From NCBI RefSeq assembly GCF_022234545.1, contig NZ_JAIEUI010000021.1, positions 62,001 through 126,000 on the forward strand: a stretch of DNA of 64,000 nucleotides. The letters are read 5' to 3'. A program made the position numbers and the translations under genes. Below, piece after piece: positions 42,408 to 50,877 of the stretch; within the stretch, counting starts at the first letter, position 1; each line of letters begins with the position of its first letter. Under the pieces are notes generated by a model, which had not been told where the DNA came from, made no database searches, and was given only the letters and a program-made list of their open reading frames with translations. The stretch is from Paenibacillus piscarius. GTDB taxonomy: Bacteria; Bacillota; Bacilli; Paenibacillales; Paenibacillaceae.

Positions 42408-43553
42408 TTACTTATTAAAGCGTGACAACGCAAACGGAGCTATATTCTGCCGGGTATGTCCCTGCACAGCCAGATCCGCGAGAATCTCGCCGACCGCGCT
42501 GGAGAATTTGAAGCCGTGGCCCGAGAAGCCTCCGGCCAGCAGCACATGGCTGTGAGCGGGATGGCGGTCGATGATGAAATCCTCATCCGGCGTATGCTCA
42601 TACTTGCAGACAGAACCCTTAAGCAGCTTCCCGGCAGCGCCGGGCATATAAGCTTCGAGCACGCGGCGCAGGTCGCCTTCATCACTCTCCAGGCTGCCGA
42701 AGGGAGCCAGCGGCTCACCGGGCCTCCACTCTTCGCCGGTGTCATGCCGGCCGATCTTCAGCCCGGCCCCGCCGATAGCGGGGAAGCCGTAGAACCCGCC
42801 TTCCTCAGCGCCGAGCGTGAAGCCGGGGAATTGCCCTGCATCGAAGGCCGACGTACTCCCGAACCAGCCTACTACCTTGCGTACCGCCTTAATGGGCAAG
42901 CTGATGAAAGGCGACATTGAGCTGAACCAGGCCCCCGCACTGAGTATAGCAGCGGCTCCGTGATAATCCCCCTGCTTTGTTTGGACTGTGACACTGCCCG
43001 CCCGGGCTGTCACCTTCAGCACAGGGGTATTCGTCAGCAGCTCCGCACCGTGAGCCAGCGCAAGCTGGCGGTAAGCGGTAATGCACCGCTCACTGTAGAG
43101 ATAACCGGCATCCGGCTCATACATCGCCGCGAAGGTCTCCGGAAGGGCCAGGGCCGGCCAGCGGCGGCGGATCTCCGCCGCATCCAGCTGCTCCACCCGG
43201 ACCTTACGCTTCCGCGCCTCCGTATAGCGTCCGGCGAAGGAATAGACCCTGCTGTCTGCCAGATTAAGCACGCCTGACGGAGCCAGCAGCTTCTGACCGC
43301 TCTCTGCCTCCGCCTCTTCCCACAGCACCTGGGCACGGAGCGCCAGGTCAATATAAGTCGGATCGCCGCTATAGGCATGCCGGATCAGCCGGGTATCCCC
43401 GTGATGGCTTCCTTCCGTATGCGGCGGATCGAAGGCATCGATCAGCAGGGTCCTCACTCCGCGCCGGGCCAGATGATAGCCTGCGCTCATGCCCATGGAG
43501 CCGGCGCCGGCAATAATAACATCATAATCAGAATGCTCCGCTATGATCGGCAC
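42408..43553 (-). CDS. Sarcosine oxidase/N-methyl amino acid oxidase-like flavoprotein
   Basis: The 381-residue flavoenzyme begins with the FAD dinucleotide fold DVIIAGAGSMGMSAGYHLARRG and contains GSHHGDTRLIRHAY, then GSVCKYEHTPDEDFIIDRHP, in which Cys corresponds to the residue of monomeric sarcosine oxidase that holds FAD covalently. The end HVLLAGGFSGHGFKFSSAVGEILADLA also matches. It oxidises a secondary N-alkyl amino acid to an imine with H2O2. I placed the start at GTG 43553; the longer frame is only a shadow of the upstream gene, which it overlaps by 26 bases. An amine oxidase is unusual in a ytm-like locus. Confidence 0.83.
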   Translation of the reverse strand: MPIIAEHSDYDVIIAGAGSMGMSAGYHLARRGVRTLLIDAFDPPHTEGSHHGDTRLIRHAYSGDPTYIDLALRAQVLWEEAEAESGQKLLAPSGVLNLADSRVYSFAGRYTEARKRKVRVEQLDAAEIRRRWPALALPETFAAMYEPDAGYLYSERCITAYRQLALAHGAELLTNTPVLKVTARAGSVTVQTKQGDYHGAAAILSAGAWFSSMSPFISLPIKAVRKVVGWFGSTSAFDAGQFPGFTLGAEEGGFYGFPAIGGAGLKIGRHDTGEEWRPGEPLAPFGSLESDEGDLRRVLEAYMPGAAGKLLKGSVCKYEHTPDEDFIIDRHPAHSHVLLAGGFSGHGFKFSSAVGEILADLAVQGHTRQNIAPFALSRFNK

Positions 43554-44736
43554 CCCTCTCCGCCGCCAGATGCTCAAGCACACGGATGGCCAGATCGCTG
43601 AAGAATCCTGCGCCAACCGGCAGCGCCGCTTCATCCAGCCCAAAAGCGGGATGATGCCACTCCCGGCTGCCGGCCGTGCCGGTGAAGACGAACAATCCCG
43701 GAACCTCGCGCTGATAGAAGGCGAAGTCCTCTCCGGCCGGAGAAGGCACCGGCTGTACGGCGGTATAGCCCAGATTCGCTGCCGTCTCTTCGCCCAGCCG
43801 GGCCAGCAGCGCATCGTTGATGACCGGCGGCGGCCCGCCGATCCAGCGCACGCTGGCTTCAGCACCGAGTGCAGCAGCCACACCTGTGACCACCTCCTCG
43901 AACCGCTTCAGCACTCTGCCGCGCACCGCTTCATCGAAGGAACGGATCGTTCCTTCCAGCACCGCCGTGTCCGGGATGATGTTCCACGAATTCCCGCTAT
44001 GGATCTGCGTGACGCTGATTACGGCGCTGTCCAGGCTGCCTACATTCCGGCTGACGATGGACTGCAGCGCCGTTACAATATGCGAGGCGGCGACAATAGG
44101 ATCGATTCCGGCCTCGGGCACGGCTGCATGAGTGCCGAAGCCCCTGATACTGACCGCGAAGCCGTCTGCGGCCGCCATCAGCGGACCGGACTTGATGCCA
44201 ACGGTGCCCACCGGCAGATCCGGCTTATTGTGCATCCCGATCACGGCACGGACCTGATCCAGCCCTCCGGCGGCGATGATCTGCTGCGCCCCCTTGGCCT
44301 TCTCCTCGGCGGGCTGGAACAACAAGCGCACCGTTCCCTTCAGGCTGCTCTCCTGCGCCTTGAGCTGATATACGGCTCCAAGCAGCGCCGCCGTATGGAA
44401 ATCATGCCCGCAGGCATGGCTTCTGCCCGGATACAGCGAGGCATACGGCAGCCCGGTCTCTTCCTGAATCGGCAAGGCGTCTATATCAGCCCGCAGCGCA
44501 ATCACCGGTCCGTCCTGCTGAGCGCCGACCTCGGCAATGACTCCGGTCTTCAGCCCGTAATCTGTGATCCGCACTCCCGCCTGCTTCAGCAGCGATGTGA
44601 TGTACGCAGTAGTCTCAATCTCTTCCCCGGACAGCTCCGGGTGCCGGTGCAGATGACGCCTGATCTCAACCAGACGCTCATTGAACTCCAGAGAATGCAC
44701 TGCCTGGGCAGCGGATTCTGCGGCTGTACTGGTCAT
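43528..44736 (-). CDS. M20-family amidohydrolase (N-acyl amino acid deacylase)
   Basis: A 402-residue zinc hydrolase: ALRADIDALPIQEETGLPYAS, the metal motif HACGHDFHTAALLGA, FQPAEEKAKGAQQII (catalytic Glu), GMHNKPDLPVG, and PAGEDFAFYQREVPGLFVFTG. This is the hippurate hydrolase/IAA-amino-acid hydrolase group, to which B. subtilis YtnL/SndA (N-acetylcysteine deacetylase) belongs. It overlaps the flavin monooxygenase gene upstream in ATGA. With the GNAT at 50196 it would complete an acetylation, oxidation and deacetylation cycle on cysteine adducts. Confidence 0.88.
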   Translation of the reverse strand: MTSTAAESAAQAVHSLEFNERLVEIRRHLHRHPELSGEEIETTAYITSLLKQAGVRITDYGLKTGVIAEVGAQQDGPVIALRADIDALPIQEETGLPYASLYPGRSHACGHDFHTAALLGAVYQLKAQESSLKGTVRLLFQPAEEKAKGAQQIIAAGGLDQVRAVIGMHNKPDLPVGTVGIKSGPLMAAADGFAVSIRGFGTHAAVPEAGIDPIVAASHIVTALQSIVSRNVGSLDSAVISVTQIHSGNSWNIIPDTAVLEGTIRSFDEAVRGRVLKRFEEVVTGVAAALGAEASVRWIGGPPPVINDALLARLGEETAANLGYTAVQPVPSPAGEDFAFYQREVPGLFVFTGTAGSREWHHPAFGLDEAALPVGAGFFSDLAIRVLEHLAAERGADHSGAF

Positions 44737-45755
44737 AATGAAGCCCCTGCAACCGCCCCGGAGAGCGCCTCACTCAGCAGCTCGAAGGAACGCTGCCGCT
44801 TACCGAAGGGCTGCACATTCGTAGTGACGATGAACTCTTCTACGCCGGAAGCTTCTGCTAACGCCAGAAGCTGCTCACGGACGGTCTCCTTCGTCCCTTT
44901 GGTAATCTCAGGCTCCCGCTCCTCCAGCGTGTAGGCTTCCTCACTCTGGCGGGTGAACTCCTCGGCCTGCTCCCGGCTGGCCAGGGTCAAGGTCTTGCCG
45001 CTGGCGAAGCGGAGGCGGATCAGCTTGTTCGCTCCGGCCAATTCTCCGGCCTCCTCTTCCGTATCCGCCACGATGACAGCCAGCGCAATAATTACCTGCG
45101 GCTCCTGCCCGCCGCTGCGATTGAAGCCGCTGCGGTAAGCCCGCACCGCCTCTAAGGCCACGGCCTGATCGCCGCCGATGAACAGGGAGAACACATACGG
45201 CAGCCCCAGGCTGGCCGCGATCTCGGCGCTGGCAACGCTGGCGCCAAGCACATACAGCTCCGGCGGGGTTCCGGGGAGCGGACCTGCCTTCAGCCCGTGC
45301 AGCGGATGCTCCGCCTCCAGCCGGTTATGCACATATTTGTCCAGCTCCACAATCTTGTCCGTTAACGAAGCAGCTTCCCCGCCCCCCTGCTGAAGCGCCT
45401 GTGTACTGCGCGGCAGGCCGCCGGGTGCGCGGCCAACGCCTAAGTCCACTCGTCCCGGAGCCAGCGAAGCCAGAACGTTGAAATTCTCAGCCACCTTGTA
45501 AGGGCTGTAATGCTGAAGCATAATCCCGCCGGAGCCGATGCGGATACGCTCCGTTTTGGCCAGCAGGTGTGAGATGAGCACTTCAGGAGAAGATCCGGCG
45601 ACCTGCTCGGAATCATGATGCTCCGATACCCAGAAGCGGCGGAAGCCGAGGCGTTCCGATAGCTGTGCCAGGCTGATTGTATGTGCAAAAGCCTCTTCCG
45701 GTGTCTCCCCCGGATAGATCGGGCTTTGGTCGAGTACGCTGATTGTAATTGCCAT
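44733..45755 (-). CDS. Luciferase-like flavin monooxygenase, YtmO type
   Basis: The 340-residue protein belongs to the MsnO8/YtmO luciferase-like group: SVLDQSPIYPGETPEEAFAHT, FWVSEHHDSEQVAGSSPEVLI, GSGGIMLQHYSPYKVAENF, RVDLGVGRAPGGLPRST and VLGASVASAEIAASLGLPYVFS. It is expected to use reduced FMN supplied by a separate reductase. AGGAGG upstream. It lies 11 bases after the ABC ATPase gene and overlaps the M20 gene, as ytmO follows tcyN in B. subtilis. Confidence 0.86.
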   Translation of the reverse strand: MAITISVLDQSPIYPGETPEEAFAHTISLAQLSERLGFRRFWVSEHHDSEQVAGSSPEVLISHLLAKTERIRIGSGGIMLQHYSPYKVAENFNVLASLAPGRVDLGVGRAPGGLPRSTQALQQGGGEAASLTDKIVELDKYVHNRLEAEHPLHGLKAGPLPGTPPELYVLGASVASAEIAASLGLPYVFSLFIGGDQAVALEAVRAYRSGFNRSGGQEPQVIIALAVIVADTEEEAGELAGANKLIRLRFASGKTLTLASREQAEEFTRQSEEAYTLEEREPEITKGTKETVREQLLALAEASGVEEFIVTTNVQPFGKRQRSFELLSEALSGAVAGASL

Positions 45756-45766
45756 AGATATGCCTC

Positions 45767-46519
45767 CTAGATGGAATAGTTCAGCTCCGGCGTAATCCGC
45801 TTCAGGAACTGCTTCGTTCGTTCTTCTCGCGGATGGTTGAATACCTCCGTGGGCGTGCCCTCCTCAACGATCACACCGCCGTCCATGAACACCACATGAT
45901 TCGCCACATCGCGGGCAAACCCCATTTCATGCGTCACTACAATCATCGTGATGCCTTCCTTGGCGATCTTGCGGATCACAGCCAGCACCTCGCCTACCAG
46001 CTCCGGGTCCAGTGCCGAGGTCGGTTCATCGAAGAGAATGACCTCCGGCTCCAATGCGAGTGCCCGGGCAATCCCGACCCGCTGCTGCTGGCCGCCGGAG
46101 AGCTGGCTCGGATAGGCATCCAGCTTGGCACCGAGCCCCACCTTCTCCAAGAGGGCGATGCTCTTCTCTCTCGCTGCCTCCTTTGGCAGCTTCTTGACGA
46201 CCAGCAGGCCCTCCATCACATTCTCCAGCGCGGTTTTATGCCGGAACAGATTGTACTGCTGGAAGACCATGGCGGTCTTTTGCCGGAGCTGGTGGATATC
46301 CTTCTTGCGGGCGTGCCGGAAGTCCAGCTTGAAGTCTCCGATGGAGATTTCGCCGCTGCTGGGCTTCTCCAGAACATTCACACAGCGCAGCAGGGTGGTT
46401 TTGCCGGAGCCGCTGGGACCGAGAATGACGACCACCTCCCCCTTGGACACCTCCAGATCAATATGGTTCAGCACCTGATGACGCCCGAACGACTTCGATA
46501 GCTGCGATAGCTTAATCAT
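45767..46519 (-). CDS. Amino acid (cystine-type) ABC transporter ATPase
   Basis: A 250-residue polar amino acid ATPase: Walker A GPSGSGKTTLLRC, signature LSGGQQQRVGIARAL, Walker B EVILFDEPTSALDPELVGEV, H-loop VTHEMGFARDVA. Closest in character to TcyN/YxeO. It overlaps the second permease gene by ATGA and is followed by the flavin monooxygenases, so the imported compound is probably a cystine- or S-modified cysteine-like amino acid. Confidence 0.9.
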   Translation of the reverse strand: MIKLSQLSKSFGRHQVLNHIDLEVSKGEVVVILGPSGSGKTTLLRCVNVLEKPSSGEISIGDFKLDFRHARKKDIHQLRQKTAMVFQQYNLFRHKTALENVMEGLLVVKKLPKEAAREKSIALLEKVGLGAKLDAYPSQLSGGQQQRVGIARALALEPEVILFDEPTSALDPELVGEVLAVIRKIAKEGITMIVVTHEMGFARDVANHVVFMDGGVIVEEGTPTEVFNHPREERTKQFLKRITPELNYSI

Positions 46520-47226
46520 GCGACTCCCCCCCGGTTATATAGATTAATCCGTTTCTCGATCAGGGCAGTCGCTCGCTCAATCAGGAACGTCAGCCCCCAG
46601 AAGATCAGCGCCGCCGCCAGGTACGCCTCGAAGAACTTCCAGTTGGTTGAAGCGACAATCTGCGCCTGGGCATTGATGTCCACCACCGACACGGTAAAAG
46701 CCAGCGTAGACCCGTGCAGCATCCCGATCACGGAATTGGACAGATTCGGCAGGCTCGCCGCCAGCGCCTGGGGGAACACAATCCGCCGCAGCGCCTGCGG
46801 GGTGCTCATCCCGATGGAATGGGCCGCTTCGAGCTGACCGCGGTCCACCGCGAGCAGACCGGAACGTACCACCTCGGACATATAGGCCCCTGCCGTAATG
46901 GAGAAGGAGATATAGGCGAAGCCGATCATCGGTATCGATACCGAGCGAAAGCTCCAGCCGAACTGTGCGGCAAGCCCGTCAATGATCATCGGCAGTCCGA
47001 AATAGATCAGCAGCAGATGGGTCAGCATCGGGGTACCGCGGATGAACGTGACATACCCTACGGCCAGCGGATACAGCCCGGGGACTCTATAAATCCGGAT
47101 CAGGGCCACCACCGTACCGATCACGAAGCCTGCCAACACCGACACCACCGTGATATACAGCGTCGTAGGAATCGCTCCCAGAATTTGCAGAAACGCCGTC
47201 CAGATAAATGATGGGTCCAGCTTCAT
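46516..47226 (-). CDS. Amino acid ABC permease (TcyM-like)
   Basis: A 236-residue permease of the HisMQ family with about five helices and the EAA loop LEAAHSIGMSTPQALRRIVFPQAL; FIRGTPMLTHLLLIYFGLP is the family signature. It forms a heterodimer with the following permease, whose stop overlaps this start by a single base (TAATG). Confidence 0.9.
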   Translation of the reverse strand: MKLDPSFIWTAFLQILGAIPTTLYITVVSVLAGFVIGTVVALIRIYRVPGLYPLAVGYVTFIRGTPMLTHLLLIYFGLPMIIDGLAAQFGWSFRSVSIPMIGFAYISFSITAGAYMSEVVRSGLLAVDRGQLEAAHSIGMSTPQALRRIVFPQALAASLPNLSNSVIGMLHGSTLAFTVSVVDINAQAQIVASTNWKFFEAYLAAALIFWGLTFLIERATALIEKRINLYNRGGVA

Positions 47227-48008
47227 TACGCACCGCCTCCCTTGCCTGCTCCCATATCCGCGACGATCGTGCGGTAGGACGCTTTTCGCTGCAGCGTGAA
47301 CCGCTTCTTCGCCGGGCTATCCTGGGCTTCATGCCGGAGCAGCCGGCGCTCCGCCACCAGCAGCAGCTTCTCAATCGTAAAACTGATCACCAGATAAATA
47401 AGAGCCAGCGCAATATACGTCTCAATGAAATGCTGGGTCGCGCTGCCCAGGGTCTGGGCCTTGCCCGTCATCTCCATTACGCCCAGCGTGAACGCCAGTG
47501 AAGTATCCTTCAGCAGCGCTATAACCAGGTTCGAGAAGACAGGAATCGCAATTCCCAGCGCCTGCGGCAGCACAATACGGGTAAAAGCCTGGTATGATGT
47601 CATCCCCATAGCATAAGCCGCTTCCACCTGCCCCTTATCAACTGCTGTCACTGAAGCGCGGATCATCTCCGACATGAAGGCCCCGGTATGCAGACCGTAG
47701 GTCAGAATCACGAACACCAGCACCGGCGTCCGCGTCATATCCAGATTCACCAGCTTCAGCACCTCAGGCAGACCGTAATAGAACAGGAATAATTGAATCA
47801 GAATCGGCGTCCCCCGGAAAAATGAAATGTACACCTCGGCACAGGTCTTCAGAACCGGCACCTTATACAGGCGGGGAAGCGCAATGATAAATCCGACAAT
47901 CATCCCTGCCAGCAGCGAGCAGGCTACAATCAGCAGCGTGGTGCTCAGCGTGGTCAGCAGCTTGGGCAGGAACGAGAAAACAAAACCTAGATCAAACGGT
48001 GCACCCAT
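47226..48008 (-). CDS. Amino acid ABC permease (TcyL-like)
   Basis: A 260-residue HisMQ permease with signature FFRGTPILIQLFLFYYGLP and EAA loop VEAAYAMGMTSYQAFTRIVLPQAL. A C-terminal extension of about 30 charged residues (HEAQDSPAKKRFTLQRKASY) is longer than usual. RBS GGAGGTG before the ATG. Second half of the importer with the gene above; the binding protein is encoded 36 bases upstream. Confidence 0.9.
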   Translation of the reverse strand: MGAPFDLGFVFSFLPKLLTTLSTTLLIVACSLLAGMIVGFIIALPRLYKVPVLKTCAEVYISFFRGTPILIQLFLFYYGLPEVLKLVNLDMTRTPVLVFVILTYGLHTGAFMSEMIRASVTAVDKGQVEAAYAMGMTSYQAFTRIVLPQALGIAIPVFSNLVIALLKDTSLAFTLGVMEMTGKAQTLGSATQHFIETYIALALIYLVISFTIEKLLLVAERRLLRHEAQDSPAKKRFTLQRKASYRTIVADMGAGKGGGA

Positions 48009-48044
48009 CCTGCACCTCCTTTCAGAGCTGTACGGGCCTGCGCA

Positions 48045-48929
48045 CTATTGAACCGATGAGGTGGTAACGTCTGCGCCCAGCCACTCTGTGCTTATTTTGC
48101 CCAGCGTGCCGTCTGTCTTCAGCTCCTTGACCGCTCCGTCAATGGCCTCCGACAGCTTCTGCGAAGGGGCATCATCCTTGCGCAGCACATACAGAATATC
48201 AGCTGAGGACAGCTCGGGACCTACCGCCTGCAGCTTGCCCTGAGGATCGATGATCGGCAATACGAAATCCGCAGCAAGGGTAGCATCCACCCGGCCCGAG
48301 TCAATCTGGCTGACCGTATCGTTGGCGGCACCGTTCTGATAGACAATTTGGATCGAATCTGCACCGTGCTCCTTGTTGTAGTTCTCCAGAATTTGCGCTT
48401 GTGCGCTGGTGGCGCCGGTCAGGACTTTCTTCCCTTTCAGATCGTCCAGTGTCTGGATCGAATCATTACCTTTCGCTACAACGATGCGGTTTCTCCAGTG
48501 GGCATAAGCTTCCTTATTAAAAGCGTACTTCTGCTCCCGCTCCGGGTTCTTCTCCATGACATGGGCCACCAGGTCGATCTTCTTCGTCTCCAGACTGAGC
48601 AGCAGATTGCTGAAATCCATCGTCTGGAATTCGAACTCATATTCCGGCAGGCGCTTGTCAATCTCCTTCAGCAGCTCTACATCGAAGCCGGTCAGCTTGC
48701 CGTTCTCATCAATGAAGCAGACATTGGGGAAACCAGTCCCGGTCCCGATCACGATCTTGGTCACCTTAGCCGGCTCGGCGGCTCCAGCCGTGGACTCCGC
48801 ACTATTCTGAGGGGCTGCCTCTGCTACCTTACCGCTATTGGCGCTGCTATTGGTGCTGTTATTATTGCCGCAGCCGGCGATCAGCAGCGTTAGTACCAGT
48901 GTGGATGCGAACGATATCGTCTTGTTCAT
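48045..48929 (-). CDS. Amino acid-binding lipoprotein (TcyJ/TcyK-like)
   Basis: A 294-residue family 3 solute-binding lipoprotein: lipobox LIAGC, then an Asn/Ser/Ala tether, GTGTGFPNVCFIDENGKLTGFDVELLKEI, LLSLETKKIDLVAHVMEKNPERE and VLTGATSAQAQILEN. It delivers a polar amino acid, by context probably a cystine-like or S-alkylated cysteine, to the permeases. First gene of the minus-strand run; the LysR gene ends 122 bases upstream. Confidence 0.88.
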   Translation of the reverse strand: MNKTISFASTLVLTLLIAGCGNNNSTNSSANSGKVAEAAPQNSAESTAGAAEPAKVTKIVIGTGTGFPNVCFIDENGKLTGFDVELLKEIDKRLPEYEFEFQTMDFSNLLLSLETKKIDLVAHVMEKNPEREQKYAFNKEAYAHWRNRIVVAKGNDSIQTLDDLKGKKVLTGATSAQAQILENYNKEHGADSIQIVYQNGAANDTVSQIDSGRVDATLAADFVLPIIDPQGKLQAVGPELSSADILYVLRKDDAPSQKLSEAIDGAVKELKTDGTLGKISTEWLGADVTTSSVQ

Positions 48930-49051
48930 GTCTCAAACCCCTTTTCAATTTAGATAATCCCTATCTGTTTAGTGGTGATTATATGCAATTAACTTTATCA
49001 CTGCATGCTGCCATGCGCTAATAGAGTTTTTTAATACAGTTATTTAAGAAC

Positions 49052-49939
49052 TCAATTCACCTTATTCCAGATTCCCGTCCCCAGCTCCAGCAGAGTGTCC
49101 AGGAATTCCGCATTCTCCCCGTTCAGCGAGATCAGGCTGGTCCGCAGAGAGATGCCCTCCGTCTCCGCGATATCCACCCGGACCAGGGTTCCCGCCTCCG
49201 TCTCCTCCTGCACACTCAAGGCTGGAAGAAAGCAGATGCCCGCTTGCCTCAGCACCAGCTTCTTGGCGGTCTCCAGGTTATCCACCTGATAGACGATGCC
49301 CGGCGGACGCTCCATGCTCTCGAATACCCGGTGCAGGCGCATCCAGTCCAGCGAGCCGCATTCGAAGAATACGAGCGTCTCGTCAGAGATCTCCCGGATC
49401 GAAGCACGGCCCTTGCGGGCCAGCGGATGACCGGCATACACATACAGCGAAATCGGGTCTTCACAGAAGGGAAACGACTGGATGGCCGGATTCACGACCT
49501 TGCGGATAAAAGCGAGATCAATCTCCTTCCCCTTCAGCTTCTCAATCAATACTTCGGTGGGAGCGGTAGTCAGCTTCATGCGGATGTGGGGATACCGCTG
49601 CTTCAAATGCAGCAGCAGACGGGGCATCAGATAATTGGAGACGGATACCGTGCTGCCGATTCTCAGCTCGCCGGGAATCAGACCTTTGGACTGCAGCTGA
49701 TGCCTGCCGTTCTGATAGACCTGCAGAATCTGCTGCGCATAGGGGAGGAACTGCCGGCCTTTATCAGTCAGGTTAATCTGCTTGCCCAGCCGGTCGAATA
49801 CTTTGCAGTCCAGCTCCCTCTCCAGCGACTGGATACGGGCCGTCACTGTCGGCTGCGAGATATAGAGCACATCTGCCGCTTTGTTGAAGCTTCCATAGTG
49901 GTTAATGTAGACAAACGCCTCAATGTTCTCGATATTCAA
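49052..49939 (-). CDS. LysR-family regulator of the sulfur-scavenging locus
   Basis: The 295-residue LysR protein has an N-terminal helix-turn-helix (FNKAADVLYISQPTVTARIQSLERELDCKVFDR) and a periplasmic-binding-fold effector domain (LRIGSTVSVSNYLMPRLL). I set the start at TTG 49939 (LNIENIEAF), with GGGGG 7 bases upstream, instead of the longer frame. It is divergent from the GNAT gene and upstream of the importer operon, the same place as YtlI, the activator of ytm in B. subtilis. A GATAGAA dyad in the spacer is its likely site. Confidence 0.87.
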   Translation of the reverse strand: MNIENIEAFVYINHYGSFNKAADVLYISQPTVTARIQSLERELDCKVFDRLGKQINLTDKGRQFLPYAQQILQVYQNGRHQLQSKGLIPGELRIGSTVSVSNYLMPRLLLHLKQRYPHIRMKLTTAPTEVLIEKLKGKEIDLAFIRKVVNPAIQSFPFCEDPISLYVYAGHPLARKGRASIREISDETLVFFECGSLDWMRLHRVFESMERPPGIVYQVDNLETAKKLVLRQAGICFLPALSVQEETEAGTLVRVDIAETEGISLRTSLISLNGENAEFLDTLLELGTGIWNKVN

Positions 49940-50089
49940 GCGTAATCCCCCTCTGCGTTCAATAAAACTATTATTCCAATCAATTAACAAGGAATTGAAT
50001 TTGAATTAATCTTATGCACCGGCTATTTTTTTGTCAACTCATTGAACAGCCGAAACAATTATATAGATCACAAATTGATCGCAAAGTCA

Positions 50090-50106
50090 GATAGAACTTT
50101 TCTATC
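50090..50106. promoter_or_regulatory. Inverted repeat in the LysR/GNAT spacer
   Basis: GATAGAA and TTCTATC (perfect 7-bp arms, 3-base centre) lie about 50 bases before a TATAAT at 50154-50159 that faces the GNAT gene. Position and symmetry suit a LysR activator site. Confidence 0.45.
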
Positions 50107-50195
50107 CATTAATCAAAATCATTAAATTCCTCTTATACTTATCGGATTTATAGATTATAATAACGGCACACCCCACTTTGAACAGGAGGCAGCAG

Positions 50196-50762
50196 ATGAA
50201 TCACTCAGCAGAACTTGTAATCCGTGAAGCCGCAGCTTCCGACCGTGAAGCCATAGCCGCTGTCTTACTTGATGCGTATAGCGAATATGCCGCCGTACTG
50301 CCCGGGCCGTTCTGGGAGGAGTACCGGGACTCCATTCTCGGCTCGGTTCATGGCGATGGACCGGTCTCCAGGATTGTAGCGGAGCTGGATGGACAGATCG
50401 TAGGAAGCGTACTGCTGTTCACCTCCTCAGAGGCTGCTTACGGCAGGCCGGAGCTGGGCATCCATACGCCGATCATCCGTCTGCTGGCCGTATCTCCGGC
50501 GGTCCGGGGACGCGGGGTAGCCAGACTTCTGATCCGCGGAGCCGCAGACAGGGCCATTGCGCTGGGAGCAGCCAGCTTAAATCTTCATACTTCGGATATG
50601 ATGGCCTCTGCGATTAGATTGTACGAGGGATTAGGCTTCAAGCGGGCTTATGAGACGGATCTGAAGAACGGGGATACACTGGTAAAAGGCTACCGCCTGG
50701 AGCTGCCGGTCTCCTCTGGTCCACAGGCGGAACCGGCCTCCGAGGCCAGGGTAACCGGCTAA
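50196..50762 (+). CDS. GNAT N-acetyltransferase (YtmI/SnaA-like by context)
   Basis: A 188-residue acetyltransferase: REAAASDREAIAAVLLDAYSEYAAVLPG at the start, then the acetyl-CoA motif IRLLAVSPAVRGRGVARLLI and LHTSDMMASAIRLYEGLGFKRAYE. AGGAGG precedes ATG 50196. In the related B. subtilis ytm and yxe loci a GNAT N-acetylates S-modified cysteines before monooxygenase attack, and an M20 enzyme later removes the acetyl group; all three partners are here. The sequence alone shows only a GNAT. Confidence 0.82.
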   Translation: MNHSAELVIREAAASDREAIAAVLLDAYSEYAAVLPGPFWEEYRDSILGSVHGDGPVSRIVAELDGQIVGSVLLFTSSEAAYGRPELGIHTPIIRLLAVSPAVRGRGVARLLIRGAADRAIALGAASLNLHTSDMMASAIRLYEGLGFKRAYETDLKNGDTLVKGYRLELPVSSGPQAEPASEARVTG

Positions 50763-50877
50763 GCTGTCCTTGTCTTACGGCGAACCGTAACAGCGGAGCG
50801 CTCCTGGGCTCCGCTTCGGGTATCCAGGAATCAAAGCTGCAATACTTACAACATTCGTGGCGTTGATGTGGATGCCG

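Noticed and set aside
43554..43883. 110-codon N-terminal extension of the sarcosine oxidase-like protein
   Set aside because: It is Arg/Ser/Pro-rich and lies wholly inside the M20 gene; the flavoprotein's FAD fold starts right after GTG 43553.
43543..44934. Long plus-strand frame (463 codons) opposite the M20 amidohydrolase and YtmO-like genes
   Set aside because: It is an antisense shadow of high-GC genes with clear family motifs on the minus strand; its translation has no recognisable domain.
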